64,000 nucleotides of DNA from Vreelandella malpeensis. GTDB taxonomy: Bacteria; Pseudomonadota; Gammaproteobacteria; Pseudomonadales; Halomonadaceae. The stretch spans positions 186,001 to 250,000 of the forward strand of contig NZ_WHVL01000004.1 of NCBI RefSeq assembly GCF_020622355.1. The letters are read 5' to 3'. Made by a program: the position numbers and the translations under genes. Below the pieces are notes generated by a model, which was not told the DNA's origin, made no database searches, and was given only the letters and a program-made list of their open reading frames with translations. Below, one piece after another: positions 25,541 to 35,314 of the stretch (positions are counted from its first letter, which is position 1; each line of letters begins with the position of its first letter).

Positions 25541-26973
25541 TGGCACACCAATCGAACTTGATCGCCGACAACATCGAGCAGTACCTGCACGAGCACGAGA
25601 ACAAGGATCTCTTGCGCTTTATCACCTGCGGCAGTGTCGACGACGGCAAATCGACCTTGATAGGGCGGATGCTGCACGACTCGAAGATGATCTTCGAAGA
25701 CCAGCTCGCCGCCATCACCCAGGCCTCGAAAACCAGCGGTACCACCGGGGATGCGGTGGATCTGGCGCTGCTGGTCGACGGGCTGCAGTCCGAACGCGAA
25801 CAGGGCATCACCATCGATGTCGCTTACCGGTTCTTCTCTACCGACAAGCGCAAGTTCATCATCGCCGACACGCCGGGGCACGAGCAGTACACCCGCAACA
25901 TGGCCACTGGCGCCTCGACCGCGAGCCTTGCAGTGATCCTGATCGACGCGCGCTATGGCGTCCAGACCCAGACCCGTCGCCACAGCTTCATCGCCGACCT
26001 GCTGGGTATCCAGCATCTGGTCATCGCGGTCAACAAGATGGATCTGGTCGATTTCTCCGAGGAGCGTTTCAACGAGATCAAGCGCGACTATCAGGCGTTT
26101 GCCACCAACCTCGACGCCCCGGACATCCGTTTCGTGCCGCTGTCGGCGCTGACCGGCGACAACGTGGTCAACAAGAGCGAGCGCACGCCCTGGTACTTTG
26201 GTCCTGGCTACGAGGGCAAGACGCTGATCGAGCTTCTGGAGAGTGTCGAGCTCAGCCATGACCAGAACCTGTCGGATCTGCGTCTGCCGGTGCAGTACGT
26301 GAATCGCCCGAATCTGGATTTTCGCGGCTACTGCGGAACGCTTGCCGCCGGCCTCCTGCGCCCGGGGCAGCGGGTCAAGGCCTTGCCCTCCGGCAAGACG
26401 TCGCGGGTCGAGCGCATCGTCACTTTCGATGGTGACCTGAGCGCAGCCTACCCGGGGCAGGCGATCACCGTCACCCTCGAGGACGAGATCGATATCTCCC
26501 GCGGCGACTGGCTGGTCCAGGCCGACGCCGAGGTGCCTATCTCCAACGCCTTCACGGCGGACATCGTCTGGATGCACGAGGATGCCCTCACGCCAGGCAA
26601 GCTTTATGATTTCAAGCTCGCCACGCGGGATCTGTCCGGCGAGGTTCGCGCCATCGAGTACCAGGTGGACGTGAACACGCTTGAAAAGCACCCCGCCCAA
26701 TCGCTCGAGCTCAACGCCATCGCCCGCTGCGAGGTGGAACTGACCGCGAGTATTCCGCTCGAGGACTACCGCGCAAGCCCCGGCACAGGCAGCTTCATTC
26801 TCATCGACCGGCTCACCAACGTGACCGTCGGTGCCGGCATGATTCGCGGCGTGACAAGCGAGCGCGAGGTTTCGACCAGCACCGACTGGGCCGCTTTCGA
26901 GCGCGACCTCAACGCTCTGGTGCGCAAGCATTTCCCGCACTGGGAAGCCAAGGACATCGCCAAGCTGTTCTGA
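25540..26973 (+). CDS. cysN: Sulfate adenylyltransferase subunit 1 (GTPase)
   Basis: EF-Tu-like GTPase whose hydrolysis drives APS synthesis by CysD. GTPase motifs are GSVDDGKST (about 30-38), DTPGHEQY (about 109-116) and NKMDLV (about 164-169), followed by two beta-barrel domains. The length of 477 residues shows no fused CysC APS kinase domain, so that kinase must be encoded elsewhere. Translationally coupled to cysD and followed by a strong terminator. Confidence 0.97.
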   Translation: MAHQSNLIADNIEQYLHEHENKDLLRFITCGSVDDGKSTLIGRMLHDSKMIFEDQLAAITQASKTSGTTGDAVDLALLVDGLQSEREQGITIDVAYRFFSTDKRKFIIADTPGHEQYTRNMATGASTASLAVILIDARYGVQTQTRRHSFIADLLGIQHLVIAVNKMDLVDFSEERFNEIKRDYQAFATNLDAPDIRFVPLSALTGDNVVNKSERTPWYFGPGYEGKTLIELLESVELSHDQNLSDLRLPVQYVNRPNLDFRGYCGTLAAGLLRPGQRVKALPSGKTSRVERIVTFDGDLSAAYPGQAITVTLEDEIDISRGDWLVQADAEVPISNAFTADIVWMHEDALTPGKLYDFKLATRDLSGEVRAIEYQVDVNTLEKHPAQSLELNAIARCEVELTASIPLEDYRASPGTGSFILIDRLTNVTVGAGMIRGVTSEREVSTSTDWAAFERDLNALVRKHFPHWEAKDIAKLF

Positions 26974-26994
26974 CCGTTCGCGTCTCGAAACCGG

Positions 26995-27026
26995 GCCGGC
27001 CCTTCAATGAAGGGCCGGCTTTTTTT
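26995..27026 (+). terminator. Rho-independent terminator of cysDN
   Basis: GCCGGCCCTTC (26995-27005) pairs perfectly with GAAGGGCCGGC (27009-27019) and is followed by seven T (27020-27026). Confidence 0.95.
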
Positions 27027-27044
27027 ATCCCTATTCTGCTTGGC

Positions 27045-27112
27045 TTGTACAAGATTTTTTGCCCGTGCTATCTAGCCTGGTTCTATATTAGCGCTTGACG
27101 ATTGTACAAGAT
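27045..27112. promoter_or_regulatory. Paired TTGTACAAGAT elements upstream of the pfpI gene
   Basis: The 11-mer TTGTACAAGAT occurs at 27045-27055 and again at 27102-27112. Its core TTGTACAA is a perfect 8-bp palindrome, extended to CTTGTACAAG in the first copy. Between the copies lies TATATT (27084-27089), a possible -10. Two identical palindromic sites bracketing a promoter suggest an operator pair for an unidentified dimeric regulator. The related TTGTACGG follows at 27132-27139. Confidence 0.5.
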
Positions 27113-27149
27113 GGGCCACACTTGTAAGGCGTTGTACGGCATGGCCGCA

Positions 27150-27240
27150 ACGCGTAGTTGCAACGAGCAGTTACCACGAGCAGTTATCACGAGTAGCTAC
27201 CACGATTAGCTACCACGAGTAGTCACCACGAAATGTCCTC
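27150..27240 (+). repeat. Seven-unit 13-bp tandem repeat in the leader of the pfpI gene
   Basis: Units at 27150, 27163, 27176, 27189, 27202, 27215 and 27228, each exactly 13 bp, follow the consensus ACGAGYAGYTACC. The middle four are closest (for example ACGAGCAGTTACC, ACGAGCAGTTATC, ACGAGTAGCTACC); the first and last are more diverged. Two units contain GTAGCTACC or TAGCTACC, giving a local GTAGCTAC palindrome. The array ends 20 bp before the start codon. Graded decay at the edges is typical of slipped-strand expansion. It is not a CRISPR array: units are contiguous, with no spacers. Confidence 0.85.
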
Positions 27241-27260
27241 ATCACGAAATGGAGAGCATG

Positions 27261-27824
27261 ATGAATCAAGCACTGAACGGTAAACGTGTCGCGATCCTGT
27301 CTGCCGACGGTTTCGAAGAGTCCGAGCTGAGCGTTCCGCGCGCCTCGCTGCAGAAAAACGGTATCGAGGTACATATCGTCACGCCGACCGGCAAGGGCAT
27401 TCGCGCCTGGGCAGAAACCGAGTGGGGCGACACCTACGAGGCCGACAAGGCGCTTTCCGACGCTTCCGAGTCCGATTACCACGCGCTGGTACTGCCGGGC
27501 GGCCTGTTCAACCCGGATGAGCTTCGTACCAACGAGGACGCACTGAGTTTCGTCAAAGCGTTCTTCCAGGCCGGCAAGCCGGTGGGCGCGATCTGCCACG
27601 CGCCGTGGATCTTGATCAACGCCGGTGTAGTCGACGGTCGTGAGATGACCTCGGTGCATAGCATCGCTCAGGATCTCAAGAATGCCGGCGTGAAATGGGT
27701 CGATGAAGCCGTGGTATGTGATCAGGCGCTGGTCACCAGTCGTACGCCTGAAGACCTCGACGCTTTTTGTGCCAAGCTGCTAGAGGAGATTCAGGAAGGC
27801 AAGCATTCGGGTCAGCACGCCTGA
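27261..27824 (+). CDS. DJ-1/PfpI family protein (YhbO/PfpI type)
   Basis: A 187-residue protein of the DJ-1/PfpI superfamily, whose members act as stress proteins, deglycase-like enzymes or glyoxalases. The conserved glutamate lies in GFEESELSVPR (about 17-27) and the nucleophilic cysteine in the elbow AICHAPWILINAG (about 110-122); His follows it as in PfpI and YhbO. Three in-frame ATGs (27249, 27258, 27261) are possible; GGAGAG at 27251-27256 best serves 27261. The stop overlaps the start of the App1 gene (TGATG). The leader carries an unusual tandem repeat. Confidence 0.88.
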   Translation: MNQALNGKRVAILSADGFEESELSVPRASLQKNGIEVHIVTPTGKGIRAWAETEWGDTYEADKALSDASESDYHALVLPGGLFNPDELRTNEDALSFVKAFFQAGKPVGAICHAPWILINAGVVDGREMTSVHSIAQDLKNAGVKWVDEAVVCDQALVTSRTPEDLDAFCAKLLEEIQEGKHSGQHA

Positions 27825-28966
27825 TGGCGTGGTACCGCCAGTGGGCAAGTTTCGTCAAGCGGCTTGCCCACATTGTCGCCAAGCCCATGAAGCGCGACAG
27901 CGGTCGCGGAGGGATGGTCGTCCATCCCTACCGTGGCTACGGGTCGCAAAAGGAAGTTTTCGTCATGGGGCGGGTGTTTCGACAGGCGGCGCTTGGCCGT
28001 GCCATTCCCCGGCGCGGCATTCTGCGTGATACCGCCGATGTCACTCGGCGCATCTTTCGTCGTGGTTTCAAAGAAGCAGAAGTCGAGCTGAACGTCGGCA
28101 GCAATACGCTGACACTCACTACCGACCGCGATGGCTATTTCGATGCTCATCTGCCCATCGAACACGATCTTCCCATCGACATTTCCTGGCACCGCGCGGA
28201 CATTCTTGTGCGTGCCGAAGGCCAGACGCCGGTGCGCACCAGCGCGGAAGTCTACGTGCCGCCGCCGGAAGCCGATCTTCTGGTGATCAGCGATATCGAT
28301 GACACCGTGATGTTCACCGGTGTTGCCGAAAAGCTCAAGATGCTCTATCGGCTGTTCGTGCGCAAGCCGCATCGACGCACCGCCTTTCCCGGTGTGGCCT
28401 CGCTCTATCAGGCGCTTTATCGAGGCGTCAGCGAGAAGGCCGAACGGCCGATTCTCTACGTCTCGCGCGGGCCTTGGGCGATCTACGAGATGCTTGAGGC
28501 GTTTTTCCAGATGAACCGCATTCCCGTCGGGCCGATCCTGTTTCTGCGCGAGTGGGGCATCTCCTGGCGCAAGCCCTGGCCACGCAAGGCCGAGGATCAC
28601 AAGCGCGATCTGATCGACCGGATGCTGGGGCTCTACGACGAGATGCCCTGCATCTTGATCGGTGATAGCGGCCAACACGACCCAGAGGTCTATACCGAGG
28701 TAGTGAAGGCCTACCCAGGCCGCATCAAGGCCATCTACATTCGCCGGGTGGATAAGGACCCCAAACGCCAGGAGGCCATCGAGCGGCTTCGCGACGAGCT
28801 GGCCGGCACGGATTGCGACCTGGTACTGGCCGCCGACAGTGTATTGATGGCAGAGCATGCCCACCGGCAGGGCCGAATTTCCCGGCGCGGACTGGATGCG
28901 GTCAAGCGCGATGTCAAGGAGCACCTGGCCGAGGAAGAGGCGGAGCAGGCTGGCATCTCACAGTGA
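27824..28966 (+). CDS. App1-type phosphatidate phosphatase domain protein (DUF2183)
   Basis: A 380-residue protein with a C-terminal App1 catalytic domain of the HAD superfamily. The nucleophile motif SDIDDTVMFTG holds Asp157, Asp159 and Thr161 of DxDxT, followed by YVSRGPWAIYEMLEAFF (motif II region) and ILIGDSGQHDPEVY (motif III/IV). The N-terminal part, about residues 30-145, is a beta-rich domain (VEVLFV-type strands, VYVPPPEADLLV linker). Yeast App1 dephosphorylates phosphatidate; bacterial homologues are untested as far as I know. No membrane segment is evident. The coupling with the PfpI-type gene suggests a shared stress role. The start at 27824 shares a base with the preceding stop. 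Confidence 0.82.
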   Translation: MAWYRQWASFVKRLAHIVAKPMKRDSGRGGMVVHPYRGYGSQKEVFVMGRVFRQAALGRAIPRRGILRDTADVTRRIFRRGFKEAEVELNVGSNTLTLTTDRDGYFDAHLPIEHDLPIDISWHRADILVRAEGQTPVRTSAEVYVPPPEADLLVISDIDDTVMFTGVAEKLKMLYRLFVRKPHRRTAFPGVASLYQALYRGVSEKAERPILYVSRGPWAIYEMLEAFFQMNRIPVGPILFLREWGISWRKPWPRKAEDHKRDLIDRMLGLYDEMPCILIGDSGQHDPEVYTEVVKAYPGRIKAIYIRRVDKDPKRQEAIERLRDELAGTDCDLVLAADSVLMAEHAHRQGRISRRGLDAVKRDVKEHLAEEEAEQAGISQ

Positions 28967-29026
28967 ACGGCGTGTAAACGCCGATCGCTCGTGGTACAAG
29001 GGGGCACTCCCGCTCGAGCACTCCCC

Positions 29027-29701
29027 ATGATCGTTCTTCTTGTCGTATTGGCACTCGCCATCTTTCTGCTTCCCAACCTGTGGGCGCAATGGGTGCTCAA
29101 GCGCCATGCCCGGGGCCGCGACGACTATCCGGGCAGCGGCAGTGAGCTCGCAAGCCACCTGCTGCGCCGTTTCGGCCTCGATCATGTTGCGGTGGAGATG
29201 AGCGAGCAGGGCGATCACTACGACCCGCTGGCCAAGGCGGTGCGCCTCTCTCCGGATCATTTCGACGGGCGTTCGCTCACCGCCGTGACCGTCGCCGCCC
29301 ACGAGGTCGGCCACGCCCTCCAGCACGCCGAAGGCTACGCTCCGCTGGTGGCGCGCAGCCGCATGGTCGGTGTGGCACAGAAAGCCGAAAAGCTCGGTGC
29401 GCTCCTGATGATGGCCGCCCCCTTCCTCTTCATCCTCACCCGCCTGCCCGGCGGGCTCGCCGCGGTAATCGCCATTGCCGTCGTCAGCTTCGGCACCGCT
29501 GCCGTCGTGCACCTGGTCACGCTGCCGGTCGAGTTCGACGCCAGCTTCAACCGCGCGCTTCCGCTACTCAAGGAGTACGTGCCGCCTTCTGATATGAACG
29601 GCGCGCGCCACGTGCTCACCGCCTGCGCCTTCACCTACGTGGCGGCCTCGCTCGCCAGTGTCTTGAATCTGGGGCGGTGGCTGGTGATCTTGCGGCGTTA
29701 A
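29027..29701 (+). CDS. Membrane zinc metallopeptidase, YugP family
   Basis: A 224-residue neutral zinc metallopeptidase. An N-terminal membrane segment (1-17) is followed by the zinc motif AAHEVGHALQHAEGY (about 93-107, HExxH) and two further hydrophobic stretches (about 125-175), with a conserved C-terminal LPVEFDASFNRAL (about 169-181). That is the YugP (PF04298) layout. Family members are membrane proteases of unknown substrate. The start at 29027 puts the hydrophobic helix at the N-terminus, but no clear ribosome-binding site is present. It overlaps the cmoB stop by 4 bp tail to tail. Confidence 0.85.
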   Translation: MIVLLVVLALAIFLLPNLWAQWVLKRHARGRDDYPGSGSELASHLLRRFGLDHVAVEMSEQGDHYDPLAKAVRLSPDHFDGRSLTAVTVAAHEVGHALQHAEGYAPLVARSRMVGVAQKAEKLGALLMMAAPFLFILTRLPGGLAAVIAIAVVSFGTAAVVHLVTLPVEFDASFNRALPLLKEYVPPSDMNGARHVLTACAFTYVAASLASVLNLGRWLVILRR

Positions 29702-30708
29702 TTGCCGGGCTTGTTGGCCACAACGATCGCCCGCCGTGGCGCCGGATAACCCTCGATCGTGCGTGTGGGGTCTTCGGGGTCGAGGAAATCCGCAAGCGAC
29801 TGATAGGTCATCCACTCGGTGGAGCGCTGCTCGGAAAGCGTTGTCGGGGCTTCATCGACCACGCGAACGTTCTCGAAACCGCAGCGTGTCAGCCAGTGGC
29901 ACAGTGCTTTGGAAGAGGGCAGGAAGTAGACGTTGGGCATCGCCGCGTAGCGCTCGCCGGGGACGAACACCGTCTGCTCGTCGCCTTCGACCACCAGGGT
30001 TTCCAGCACCAGTTCGCCGCCGGGGGCAAGGGCGGCTTTCAACTGGTTCAGGTGCTCAAAGGGCGAGGCGCGGTGATAGAGCACGCCCATGGAGAACACG
30101 GTATCGAAAAAGCCCAGGTTCTCCGGCACGTCCTCGATGCCCACCGGCAGAAAGTGGGTGCGGTGGCCATCCGCGTCGCCGACGAAGTGGCGCACCGCCT
30201 GGAACTGCCAGTAGAAGCGCGGCGAGGGGTCGATCACCAGCACGAAGGCGGCCCCTGCGCCGGCCATGCGCCAGGCGTGATAGCCGCTGCCGCCGCCGAC
30301 ATCGAGTACCTTGCGGTACCTCAAGTCGGACAGATGCGGCGCCACGCGCTGCCACTTCCAGTCCGAGCGCCATTCGGTGTCGATCTCGATGCCGCCAAGG
30401 TTGAACGGCCCCTTGCGCCAGGGCGCGAGTTTCTTGAGCAGGTTGAAGCACTGGCGCCGTTGGCTCTCGTCGAGCGCCATCTCGACGCTGACCGTATCGG
30501 CGTCGAGCGCGACTTGGCGCGCCTCGGGAAGCGCCGGTAGCTTCTTCACCGCCTTCTCCCAGGCCGAGAGATCGCCGTGGCGTTTCTTGTCTAACCCCGT
30601 GGCCAGCTGGGCGGGTAATCGGGCGAGCCAGGGCAGCAGGGCCTCGTTGTCTGCGGCCAGGTCGAGAAACGCCTGGTAGAGGCCGCGGTGATCATCCGGT
30701 AGCGCCAC
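29698..30708 (-). CDS. cmoB: tRNA U34 carboxymethyltransferase CmoB
   Basis: Transfers a carboxymethyl group from carboxy-SAM to 5-hydroxyuridine 34 of tRNA, making cmo5U. The 336 residues carry PFNLGGIEIDTEWRSDWKW (about 99-117), the SAM-site VLDVGGGSGYHAWRMAGAGA (about 131-150), and SMGVLYHRASPFEHLNQLK (about 205-223), all close to E. coli CmoB (323). The start is GTG at 30708, 1 bp after the cmoA stop, with AAGGAGG inside the end of cmoA. Co-transcribed with cmoA. Confidence 0.95.
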   Translation of the reverse strand: MALPDDHRGLYQAFLDLAADNEALLPWLARLPAQLATGLDKKRHGDLSAWEKAVKKLPALPEARQVALDADTVSVEMALDESQRRQCFNLLKKLAPWRKGPFNLGGIEIDTEWRSDWKWQRVAPHLSDLRYRKVLDVGGGSGYHAWRMAGAGAAFVLVIDPSPRFYWQFQAVRHFVGDADGHRTHFLPVGIEDVPENLGFFDTVFSMGVLYHRASPFEHLNQLKAALAPGGELVLETLVVEGDEQTVFVPGERYAAMPNVYFLPSSKALCHWLTRCGFENVRVVDEAPTTLSEQRSTEWMTYQSLADFLDPEDPTRTIEGYPAPRRAIVVANKPGN

Positions 30709-30709
30709 C

Positions 30710-31453
30710 TCAGGCCTCCTTGAACGCGATCAACGAGGCGAAGTTCAGGTACTGGAACCAGGTCATCGAACGGGGAAAGCCCGCCGTCTGCAGGCGCTCG
30801 TGCAGTGCGTCGAGGCTGTCGGGAACCAGCACGTTCTCGAGCGCGGTGCGCTTCTGGCTGATCTCGAGCTCCGAGTAGCCATTGGCACGCTTGAAGTCGT
30901 GGTAGCGCTCCACCCGCCAGGCGTTGTCGCGCTCGTCCGGGTCGACGGTCTTCTCCGACAGGATCAGCACGCCACCGGGTTCAAGGGCTGCATAGAGCCT
31001 TGCAAGCAGGACGTCGCGGTCATCCGGCGGCAGAAACTGCAGCGTGAAGTTGAGAATGATCATGCCCGACGACGCGTACTCGAGGGTGCGGATGTCCTCC
31101 TCGAGCACCGTCATGGCGTGTTCCGGGCATTCGGTGGAGAAGGTGTCGCGCGCCTTCTCCACCATGGCCGGCGAGACATCGACCCCGGTATAGCGAAAAG
31201 CGTCCGCGGGCAGGGCGCCGGCCAGTGCCAGGCCCGAGGCGCCGAGCGAGCAGCCCAGGTCATAGATGTGGGCACCGTGACGCAGATGACGCTTCGCGAT
31301 CAGGCTCAGCATGCCGAGAATCTGGCCGTATCCCGGGATCGATCGGCGAACCATGTCGGGGAAGCACGCCACCACCTGCTCGTCGAAAGAGAAGCGGGCC
31401 ACCCGGTCAAGGGGTGTCGAAAAGATAGCGTCACGGTAAGATGCGTTACTCAT
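30710..31453 (-). CDS. cmoA: Carboxy-S-adenosyl-L-methionine synthase CmoA
   Basis: Makes carboxy-SAM from SAM and prephenate, the unusual cofactor used by CmoB. The 247-residue protein has FSFDEQVVACFPDMVRRSIP (about 21-40), the SAM-site YDLGCSLGASGLALAGAL (about 64-81) and MIILNFTLQFLPPDDR (about 130-145), matching E. coli CmoA (247). The ATG at 31453 fixes the same length as the family; no strong ribosome-binding site is visible. The longer upstream frame was rejected because it runs antisense through pgi. Confidence 0.95.
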   Translation of the reverse strand: MSNASYRDAIFSTPLDRVARFSFDEQVVACFPDMVRRSIPGYGQILGMLSLIAKRHLRHGAHIYDLGCSLGASGLALAGALPADAFRYTGVDVSPAMVEKARDTFSTECPEHAMTVLEEDIRTLEYASSGMIILNFTLQFLPPDDRDVLLARLYAALEPGGVLILSEKTVDPDERDNAWRVERYHDFKRANGYSELEISQKRTALENVLVPDSLDALHERLQTAGFPRSMTWFQYLNFASLIAFKEA

Positions 31454-31556
31454 GGGCAAGCCAGGATAGAAAGTGGAGGTTGCGTAGTTTACGCGCCCTT
31501 GACAACCCGCGACAGTCCCCGGCTTTGCAACACCACGAACCAGAGGGCCAACGGCT

Positions 31557-33257
31557 TTGGCACGACACCACACTCCCGACCAGCTTGCCGCCTGGCAAGC
31601 GCTCGAACGCCACGCGCGCACGCTTCGCCAAGTGCATCTCAAGGAGCTTTTCGTCCAAAGCGAATGCCGCTGGAGCGCCTTCACCCGCACGGTGAACGGC
31701 TTGACGCTGGATCTCTCCAAGCAGCGCTGGAACGACGAGACCCTCGGCCACCTGCTGGCGCTCGCCGAGGAGGCGGGCCTGCCCGGCGCCATCGAGGCGC
31801 TGTTGAGTGGCCAGCGGGTGAACGTCAGCGAAAATCGCCCGGCACTGCACACGGCACTTCGCCTGCCGGCGGAGGCCACCCTGACGGTGGAGGGCGACGA
31901 CATCGTCGCTGCCGTGCATGAGAGCCTAGCGCAGATGGAGCGTCTGGTGGAGCGGCTGCACGCGGGCCAGTGGCGCGGCGCGACCGGCAAGCCCATCCGT
32001 CACGTGGTGAATCTTGGCGTGGGCGGCTCGGATCTTGGCCCCTTGATGGTCACCCACGCGCTGGCGGACTATCGGCCTGAGGACATTCACCCGGTGGAGG
32101 TGCATTTCGCCTCGACCATGGATGGTTCCCAGCTTGCCGACTACCTCGCCCGCTTCAATCCGGAAACCACGCTGTTCATCCTGTCGTCGAAGTCGTTCAC
32201 CACCATCGACACGCTCTCCAACGCCAACACGGCGAAGGACTGGCTCCTGGGGCGGCTCTCCGAGCACGACGACATGGCCGGAAGCGACCCGGTCAGCGCG
32301 GAATTGATCGTGCGCCAGCACTTCATCGGCGTCTCCGCGAGCCCGGAGAAGATGTGCGCGTGGGGGATCGCGCCGGATCACCAGCTGATGTTCTGGGAGT
32401 GGGTCGGCGGGCGCTATTCGCTGTGGGGCACCATCGGCCTGCCCATCGCGCTGATCGTCGGCATGGCACACTTTCGTGCACTGCTGGCCGGGGCCCACGC
32501 GATGGATAACCACTTTCGCCAGGCGCCGCTGGACCAGAACCTGCCGGTACTGCTGGGCCTGGCGGGCATCTGGAACGTCAATTTCCTGGATATCCGCGCC
32601 CATTCGATTCTGCCCTACGATGGGCGCCTCGAGTACTTCGCGGCGTACCTTGAGCAGCTCGAGATGGAGTCCAACGGCAAGTCGGTCACCCGCCAGGGCG
32701 AAGAGGTGGGTTACTCCACCTGCCCGGTGCTCTGGGGCCAGCTCGGGCCCAACGCCCAGCACGCCTTCTACCAGCTCCTCCACCAGGGCACCCAGCCGGT
32801 CGTGTGCGACTTCATCGCCCCGCTCAAGCGCTACGACGATATCGAGGATCCGGACACCCAACGCCACCTCAAGGCCCAGCACCGGCTGGCGCTGGCCAAC
32901 TGCTTCGCCCAGTCGCGGGTGCTGATGCTTGGCGACGACGCCGTGGACGAAGAGGGCACGCCGCCGGCGCACAAACGCTATCGCGGCAACCAGCCCTCCA
33001 CTACGGTGCTGATGGACGAGCTCACCCCGCACACTCTGGGTGCGCTGATCGCGCTCTACGAGCACAAGGTGTTCGTCCAGGCAGTGATCTGGGACATCAA
33101 TCCCTTCGACCAGTGGGGCGTGGAGCTTGGCAAGGCGATCGCCAAGGAGACTCAGGCGATGATGGAAGGCGAAAGCGCCCTCGACAGCCTCGACGCCTCG
33201 AGCCAGGGGCTGATCCGCACCTTCAGGGCCGCGGAGCAGGGCAAATCGCTCAAGTAA
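31557..33257 (+). CDS. pgi: Glucose-6-phosphate isomerase
   Basis: Interconverts glucose 6-phosphate and fructose 6-phosphate. The 566 residues contain NLGVGGSDLGPLMV (about 152-165), ILSSKSFTTIDTLSNA (phosphate site, about 205-220), VGGRYSLWGTIGLPIAL (PGI signature, about 282-298), and FDQWGVELGKAIAKE (C-terminal signature). No ATG lies near the expected N-terminus. The TTG at 31557, with AGAGGG about 12 bases before it, gives the expected MARHHTPDQ-like start, so a TTG start is proposed. It diverges from cmoA, the gap between them being 103 bp. Confidence 0.95.
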   Translation: MARHHTPDQLAAWQALERHARTLRQVHLKELFVQSECRWSAFTRTVNGLTLDLSKQRWNDETLGHLLALAEEAGLPGAIEALLSGQRVNVSENRPALHTALRLPAEATLTVEGDDIVAAVHESLAQMERLVERLHAGQWRGATGKPIRHVVNLGVGGSDLGPLMVTHALADYRPEDIHPVEVHFASTMDGSQLADYLARFNPETTLFILSSKSFTTIDTLSNANTAKDWLLGRLSEHDDMAGSDPVSAELIVRQHFIGVSASPEKMCAWGIAPDHQLMFWEWVGGRYSLWGTIGLPIALIVGMAHFRALLAGAHAMDNHFRQAPLDQNLPVLLGLAGIWNVNFLDIRAHSILPYDGRLEYFAAYLEQLEMESNGKSVTRQGEEVGYSTCPVLWGQLGPNAQHAFYQLLHQGTQPVVCDFIAPLKRYDDIEDPDTQRHLKAQHRLALANCFAQSRVLMLGDDAVDEEGTPPAHKRYRGNQPSTTVLMDELTPHTLGALIALYEHKVFVQAVIWDINPFDQWGVELGKAIAKETQAMMEGESALDSLDASSQGLIRTFRAAEQGKSLK

Positions 33258-33406
33258 TGAAATCAACCCTGTCCAGCCTGCCTCGGCCATGTTCAGTAGA
33301 GAAGGTATGGCTGGATATACAGTAATTTGCTTTTACGCTATGCTGTCTCTTTTTTCGCCGCGCCCGTTCATCCGGCGTGGCCTGCGCACCGTTTCCCAGG
33401 AATTGA

Positions 33407-35308
<1,902 letters not shown>

Positions 35309-35314
35309 CCCCCG

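Noticed and set aside
27150-27240. Repeats considered as a CRISPR array
   Set aside because: Units are contiguous 13-mers without spacers, and no cas gene is in the window.
33307-33322. CTGGATATACAG upstream of parE as a possible LexA box
   Set aside because: LexA boxes are CTG-N10-CAG; here the spacing is only N6, and topoisomerase IV genes are not usual SOS members.
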